Shown one piece after another: positions 6,337 through 9,710 of a stretch of DNA of 9,710 nt. The first letter of the stretch is position 1; every line of letters starts with the position of its first letter. The notes under the pieces were generated by a model. The model was given only the letters and a program-made list of their open reading frames with translations. It made no database searches and was not told the DNA's origin. The stretch is from assembly GCA_039925865.1 (NCBI GenBank), contig JBDSYA010000117.1, positions 1-9,710 on the forward strand, given 5' to 3'. Made by a program: the position numbers and the translations under genes. The stretch comes from JBDSYA01 sp039925865 (GTDB taxonomy: Bacteria; Bacteroidota; Ignavibacteria; Tepidaquicellales; Tepidaquicellaceae).

Positions 6337-7101
6337 TTGTCAGATCTTAACAGCAGAAAATTCATCAATAATAATAACTTTAATGAATTTACTTTTTCTA
6401 AAAACTGGCATTTCGATCTGTTCAAACTTAATAATTATGACGAAGAATTATTTTCCAAAGTTGTTAATTCGTCATATTGCGATCTGAAAAACTATCAGGA
6501 TCTTTTAGTTTATTCCTTCATAAAACAAAATGTAAAACCAGGGTCTAAAATTCTTGACGTTGGAGGAGGTGATTCCAGAATACTTCGTCACTTTAAATAT
6601 GACTATGAATGCTGGAACATTGATAAACTTGAGGGGATAGGGCACGGACCACGTCAAATTGATTCTTCAGGTTTTAGATTAGTTCAGGATTATATCGGGA
6701 ATTTCAATGATGAACTGCCCGATAATTATTTTGATCTGGTTTTTTCAATTTCAACACTCGAACATATCCCGCTTGACAATTATGAGATCTACGGAAATAT
6801 CTTATCGGATATTAACAGGGTTTTAAAACCTGAATCATTCTCCATTCACTGTATTGACCATACTACTGACCTGTTATTAGGTATCGAAACAAATGTCTGG
6901 ACCAATCCTATCATTCCATTTTTTTTTGAAAATCAAAAAATGATCAATGATTATATTCCACTTGAAATAGCTGAAAGGGATCCGGAATTATTTTTTATGT
7001 CTGAAAAGTATTATAAAGAAAATTGGGAATTAGCTACAGGAAAAAAGTTCGAAGAGTTCGGTAAACCTTTTTCATATAATCTATTATGGAAAAAGATGTG
7101 A
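6337..7101 (+). CDS. Class I SAM-dependent methyltransferase, TTG start
   Basis: A 254-residue methyltransferase. Motif I is ILDVGGGDS (72-80), the acidic residue after strand 2 is in NIDKLEG (94-100; Asp96), and motif IV/V lies in YFDLVFSISTLEHI (131-144). The C-terminal part (about 190-254) is rich in Phe and acidic residues and may be an acceptor-binding lid. No ATG lies in frame until near the C-terminus. The frame opens just after the stop codon at 6295-6297, and the only usual start before motif I is TTG at 6337, so I take that one; the exact start is less certain than the gene. It follows the previous methyltransferase by 31 bases and is the last plus-strand gene before a strong hairpin at 7117-7157. 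Acceptor unknown. Confidence 0.8.
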   Translation: MSDLNSRKFINNNNFNEFTFSKNWHFDLFKLNNYDEELFSKVVNSSYCDLKNYQDLLVYSFIKQNVKPGSKILDVGGGDSRILRHFKYDYECWNIDKLEGIGHGPRQIDSSGFRLVQDYIGNFNDELPDNYFDLVFSISTLEHIPLDNYEIYGNILSDINRVLKPESFSIHCIDHTTDLLLGIETNVWTNPIIPFFFENQKMINDYIPLEIAERDPELFFMSEKYYKENWELATGKKFEEFGKPFSYNLLWKKM

Positions 7102-7116
7102 TCAGATACCTGTGCT

Positions 7117-7157
7117 AAAAAAAATACTCTGCCAAATTTCTCCGGCAAAGTATTTTT
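7117..7157. terminator. Bidirectional intrinsic terminator between convergent genes
   Basis: AAAAATACT (7120-7128) pairs with AGTATTTTT (7149-7157). After one C/A mismatch, TGCC (7130-7133) pairs with GGCA (7144-7147), closing a ten-base loop. The A-run on one side and T-run on the other give a U-tract in both directions. It lies 16 bases after the stop of the plus-strand methyltransferase and about 20 bases beyond the stop of the minus-strand secreted protein, as expected for a shared terminator. Confidence 0.75.
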
Positions 7158-7177
7158 AAAATAGTATCATTGAAAAA

Positions 7178-7930
7178 TTAACTTTTTCGTTTTGATTTGT
7201 AATTAGAGAATGCAAAACCAAGCAATAAGATCAAAGGCAGTTCCATTCCAAAGATCCCGCAGGATTTACCACCGCTTCCCTCAGGTTTTTCAGTATTGGT
7301 TTTACCGGTTTCAGTAGTAGTAGTTGTATTTGTAGTAGTAGATTTTCCGGGAATGAACGTTGTAACAAAATATGCTCCCGCAGGATCCATTTTATCTTTA
7401 TATACAAACCATCTGCAAAAGTTATCTTTAAATAATCCGTTGGTTGATTTGATCTCTCCTTCGGCAGAAGTCAGAAATTGATATGTGTCTATCTTATTAT
7501 CCTGCATAAATGATGTTGGTACAAGCCATGAATAAACAACTCCTGTGTCGCTTTTCCCATAACCGATCTTTAAACCGCTCAAAGCTTTCGATGAAGATAT
7601 TTTGGTAAAATCTTTTACAATGATATCAACAGTAGCAGTCATTAAGCTTGCATCATTTTGATCTTTGTAGACTAAAGCTTTTTTTATATCACCATTAGGA
7701 AATGCAAAATACTCCCTTACTTTCTCTACCGTAAAAGGCAGACTGCCGATCATATTGTTGTTTGATTTCACTTCAGATTCGCTTGCGCTGTACGTAAAGG
7801 TCAGAGTTGTAGTACCGTCATTATTTAATTTACTGGTCTGATAAAATTTAACTGCGGCTTCTGTATAACCGGCAGCAATTGTAACAAAATAAATAATTAA
7901 TATGTATTTCACATATGAAAATTTACTCAT
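7178..7930 (-). CDS. Secreted protein of unknown function with C-terminal CTERM-like sorting signal
   Basis: A 250-residue protein I cannot assign to a functional family. It has an N-terminal signal peptide (hydrophobic core about 9-22, plausible cleavage near AGYTEA, 20-25). The body (26-195) is rich in Thr, Ser and alternating hydrophobic residues, suggesting beta structure, with segments such as TTTLTFTYSAS and SYSWLVPTS-like strands. A Thr-rich linker follows (197-213, TTTNTTTTTETG), then EGSGGKSCGIFG (217-228), a hydrophobic segment (about 229-242) and a basic end (KSKRK, 245-249). Gly-rich/Cys, membrane span and basic tail is the tripartite plan of CTERM signals cut by rhombosortase- or myxosortase-like proteases; Cys224 could become a lipid anchor. 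It has its own upstream region and a good ribosome binding site, unlike its neighbours. Surface location is a fair inference; the role is unknown. Confidence 0.7.
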   Translation of the reverse strand: MSKFSYVKYILIIYFVTIAAGYTEAAVKFYQTSKLNNDGTTTLTFTYSASESEVKSNNNMIGSLPFTVEKVREYFAFPNGDIKKALVYKDQNDASLMTATVDIIVKDFTKISSSKALSGLKIGYGKSDTGVVYSWLVPTSFMQDNKIDTYQFLTSAEGEIKSTNGLFKDNFCRWFVYKDKMDPAGAYFVTTFIPGKSTTTNTTTTTETGKTNTEKPEGSGGKSCGIFGMELPLILLLGFAFSNYKSKRKS

Positions 7931-7940
7931 TGATTGAAGA

Positions 7941-7947
7941 TCTCCTT
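7941..7947 (-). promoter_or_regulatory. Strong Shine-Dalgarno site of the secreted CTERM-like gene
   Basis: On the minus strand AAGGAGA precedes the ATG (7930-7928) by ten bases. It is the only clear Shine-Dalgarno sequence I see in the window. It fixes the start codon and suggests this protein is made at a higher level than the glycan enzymes. Confidence 0.75.
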
Positions 7948-7968
7948 GATTAGTTTTTGATTGAATTT

Positions 7969-7997
7969 AAATTACTCATTGCCAATTTCCTTATCAA
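7969..7997 (-). promoter_or_regulatory. Possible promoter of the secreted CTERM-like gene
   Basis: Read on the minus strand, TTGATA (7997-7992) is five of six matches to a -35 box. It is followed after exactly 17 bases by TAATTT (7974-7969), a poor -10 box. The position, about 40 bases before the start codon, is suitable. The weak -10 keeps this a low-confidence call. Confidence 0.25.
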
Positions 7998-8024
7998 GTC
8001 ACATAACTTTTTTCATAATGCAAC

Positions 8025-8048
8025 TTTAAAAAACGAATTATTAATAAT
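8025..8048 (-). terminator. Weak possible terminator after the minus-strand GT2-methyltransferase pair
   Basis: Immediately after the methyltransferase stop, the minus strand reads the perfect palindrome ATTATTAATAAT (8048-8037), then TCG and a run of six T. The stem is entirely A-T and short, so it would be a poor terminator; read-through into the secreted-protein gene is possible. Confidence 0.25.
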
Positions 8049-8055
8049 GTCAGAA

Positions 8056-8781
8056 TTATAATCTTTCCAGCACTACAAAACATCTGAATGCGATTAAAGA
8101 TCTTAAAGGGATTAAAAGTTTTTCAAGAATTTTAAATGCAGGAATTAACAGGTTGGGGATCATTTGTTTATTTTCAAAACCTCCTGAAGCGGGGTACATT
8201 ATAAAACTAAGCTTTTCTTTTTTTAAAATACGGAACTTATCACCAAAATTTTCCAAAAATTTATTTTCGTTTTTAAAAAATATCAGGTAGGGAATCGCTT
8301 GATTGGAATCCCATGGATCTTTATTTTGAAGATCCTTTTTAGAAAAATAATCTGCATCAAAAAGAAATGGTTCGGGATGAAATTTTTTATAGATCATTAA
8401 TGAAAACGGGGATGGAAAAGGTTCCAGCATAATTATCCTGCCTTTACTTTTCAAAACTCTGGAAGCTTCCTTCAAAAAATCGACCGGGTTGTCTAAATGA
8501 TGCAGCACATCAATCATTATAATATTAGAAAGACTTTTATCTTCAAACGGCATTTTATGTGCATCAAAACACATATCGAGCCATTCACATTTCTCAATGT
8601 CAGCGGATATAACCTCCGGCATATATTCTTTGAAATTTCCGCTACCCGCGCCAAGCTCTAAAGATTTGCCTTTGACCTTGCTGAGGTTGCTGATAATTTT
8701 TTTATACCAATCCTCATAAATAATTCGTAGTATCCTTTTCTTATTCCAGATCTCTCTGTGCTTTTGCAGAATATTATTCAC
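8056..8781 (-). CDS. Class I SAM-dependent methyltransferase, GTG start
   Basis: A 241-residue methyltransferase of the UbiE/Methyltransf_11 type. Motif I is LELGAGSGNF (41-50), the strand-2 acid is in SADIEKC (59-65; Asp61), then FDAHKMPFED (72-81), the catalytic-region DVLHHLDNP (91-99) and VLKSKGRIIMLEP (109-121). The C-terminal third carries FHPEPFLFD (134-142) and a hydrophobic tail (about 208-235) that may lie against the membrane. The frame begins with GTG at 8781-8779, six bases after the stop of the GT2 gene, so the two are one operon and probably coupled. The HxxEPF region makes a lipid-linked or glycan acceptor plausible, but I cannot name the substrate. There is no Shine-Dalgarno site before the GTG, and a weak AT palindrome followed by a T-run lies downstream (8048-8025). 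Confidence 0.88.
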   Translation of the reverse strand: MNNILQKHREIWNKKRILRIIYEDWYKKIISNLSKVKGKSLELGAGSGNFKEYMPEVISADIEKCEWLDMCFDAHKMPFEDKSLSNIIMIDVLHHLDNPVDFLKEASRVLKSKGRIIMLEPFPSPFSLMIYKKFHPEPFLFDADYFSKKDLQNKDPWDSNQAIPYLIFFKNENKFLENFGDKFRILKKEKLSFIMYPASGGFENKQMIPNLLIPAFKILEKLLIPLRSLIAFRCFVVLERL

Positions 8782-8787
8782 TTTTGT

Positions 8788-9710
8788 CTAGTTGAACTTG
8801 AACTTTCTCATCGAAAAGAACACGATCTTCAAAAGCATCCAACCATGTTTGAAGCGGGAGATATTGGTCTTTCCATAAATTCTGGCTTTATAACGGATAG
8901 GAATTTCGATAAACTTCAGATTTATTTTTGCAGCTCCGAATATGAGATCAAAATCTCCGAAAGGATCGAAATCCCCTAAAAACTTCTTCGCAATTTTTAC
9001 CTTTTCATAATTTTTTTTCGAAAGAACTTTTGTTCCGCATAAAGTATCTTTGATTCGCTGGTTCAATATCCATGTAAACATCATTGAGAAAAATTTATTT
9101 CCTAAAATATTCAGAGTTCTCATGGCATCTTTCTCCATCGGGTAAACTAATCTGGAGCCATTTATAAATTCACCCTTACCGGAAGAGATAGCATCATAAA
9201 ATTTTTGCAAGTCTTCAGGCGGAACTGTCATGTCCGCATCGAGGATCATTAAGATTTTATACTTTGCCATTTCAAATCCTTTTCTTACTGCATCTGCTTT
9301 ACCTTTTCCATCTTGCTGTGCATATCTGATCTCAGATCTGTCTGAGTATTTATCCGAAATAGATTTGATTTCATCAAAAGTATTATCAGTGGAATGCCCT
9401 TCAATAAAAATAATTTCGGTATTCTTTCCCATCTTTGGGATTCTGTTCACAATTTGTTCAATGCTTCCCTTTTCATTTCTCGCAGGGACGATCACACTTA
9501 CAGAATCAAGTAAGTTCTTTGGTACAGATATTTTTGCAATAATAAATTTAATAAGACACAGCTTATTTATAAACGGAAGGTTTGCAATGAACCTGTTTAT
9601 AAATTCAGAAATAAACGGTATATAAACCGGAAGCAAAAATTTTCTGCCGGATTTGATCAAATCGTATTCATTCAGATATAATAGATTGGAAATATCGGGT
9701 ATATCGAGCC
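8788..9710 (-). CDS. Family 2 glycosyltransferase, C-terminal part of a larger protein (probable methyltransferase-GT2 fusion), cut by right edge
   Basis: A GT-A fold inverting glycosyltransferase. In the 306 visible residues, SVSVIVPARNE (about 69-79) opens the nucleotide-sugar domain. EGHSTDNT follows (103-110), then QDGKGKADAVRKGF (132-145), the metal-binding DAD of ILDADMTVP (155-163), INGSRL, DTLCGTKVLS (221-230) and FGDFDLIFGAAK (250-261). This resembles dolichyl-phosphate-sugar synthase-like GT2 enzymes. A TTG at 9660 could be read as a start, but the frame stays open to the edge. The extra residues continue smoothly (DIPDISNLLYLNEYDLIKSG, then RKFLLP). I recognise that lead-in as the end of a methyltransferase domain in bifunctional methyltransferase/GT2 proteins, so the true gene begins beyond 9710. 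It ends six bases before the GTG of the next methyltransferase. GT2 membership is secure; the fusion is likely but its first domain is not in view. Confidence 0.85.
   Translation of the reverse strand, partial: LDIPDISNLLYLNEYDLIKSGRKFLLPVYIPFISEFINRFIANLPFINKLCLIKFIIAKISVPKNLLDSVSVIVPARNEKGSIEQIVNRIPKMGKNTEIIFIEGHSTDNTFDEIKSISDKYSDRSEIRYAQQDGKGKADAVRKGFEMAKYKILMILDADMTVPPEDLQKFYDAISSGKGEFINGSRLVYPMEKDAMRTLNILGNKFFSMMFTWILNQRIKDTLCGTKVLSKKNYEKVKIAKKFLGDFDPFGDFDLIFGAAKINLKFIEIPIRYKARIYGKTNISRFKHGWMLLKIVFFSMRKFKFN

Noticed and set aside
7300..7345. Trinucleotide-like tract (GTA/GTT repeats on the plus strand) considered as a repeat element
   Set aside because: It is simply the threonine codon run of the secreted protein's linker, interrupted and in frame.
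9230..9625. A 131-codon open frame on the plus strand opposite the GT2 gene
   Set aside because: It is antisense to strongly conserved GT2 motifs and has no ribosome binding site or recognisable domain.
8788..9660. GT2 gene as a complete protein starting at the TTG at 9660
   Set aside because: The frame is open to the window edge and the residues before the TTG continue the same pattern, so the start must lie further out.
1..9710. CRISPR array, tRNA, rRNA, insertion sequence or phage genes
   Set aside because: I saw no regularly spaced repeats, no tRNA-like cloverleaf, no terminal inverted repeats and no transposase or integrase motifs on either strand.

Overview
This is an AT-rich window (by eye about one third G+C) with dense genes and almost no Shine-Dalgarno sites. 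It carries a cell-envelope or polysaccharide glycan locus next to a sulfate-activation operon. The base composition, the scarcity of ribosome binding sites, the SGGKDS-type CysD with adjacent CysC, and the many small SAM methyltransferases fit a Bacteroidota/Ignavibacteria-like bacterium. That assignment is inference; no marker gene in the window fixes the taxon.

Layout. (1) Positions 1-839, minus strand: cysC (APS kinase) followed one base later by cysD (sulfate adenylyltransferase small subunit), which runs off the left edge. (2) 840-1124: a divergent, very AT-rich intergenic region with a compound inverted repeat. (3) 1125-5318, plus strand: a tight run of a HAD phosphatase, a methyltransferase with an N-terminal Cys4 zinc-ribbon-like segment, a UbiA-superfamily prenyltransferase resembling polyprenyl-phosphate phosphoribosyltransferases, and a GT-C membrane glycosyltransferase. 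The first three overlap at their stop/start codons. (4) 5412-7101, plus strand: two more class I SAM methyltransferases, the second with a TTG start. (5) 7117-7157: a hairpin that can terminate transcription from both sides. (6) 7178-7930, minus strand: a secreted protein of unknown function with a signal peptide, a Thr-rich linker and a C-terminal Cys/hydrophobic/basic tripartite tail like the CTERM protein-sorting signals. (7) 8056-9710, minus strand: a GT2 glycosyltransferase followed six bases later by a methyltransferase with a GTG start. The GT2 frame stays open to the window edge, so it is the 3' part of a larger protein, probably a methyltransferase-GT2 fusion.

How the genes may work together (inference): the UbiA-like enzyme would move a phosphoribosyl group from PRPP to a polyprenyl phosphate, the HAD enzyme would remove the 5-phosphate, and the GT-C enzyme would transfer the lipid-linked pentose to an acceptor outside the membrane. 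The methyltransferases would decorate sugars or lipids of the same glycan. This parallels mycobacterial decaprenyl-phosphoryl-ribose/arabinose metabolism (Rv3806c), but with a soluble-type HAD phosphatase, a co-translated methyltransferase, and no DprE1/DprE2 epimerase in view. The cysC-cysD pair could supply PAPS for glycan sulfation, or simply serve sulfur assimilation. The most novel content is the HAD/Zn-ribbon methyltransferase/UbiA/GT-C cassette and the CTERM-like secreted protein.
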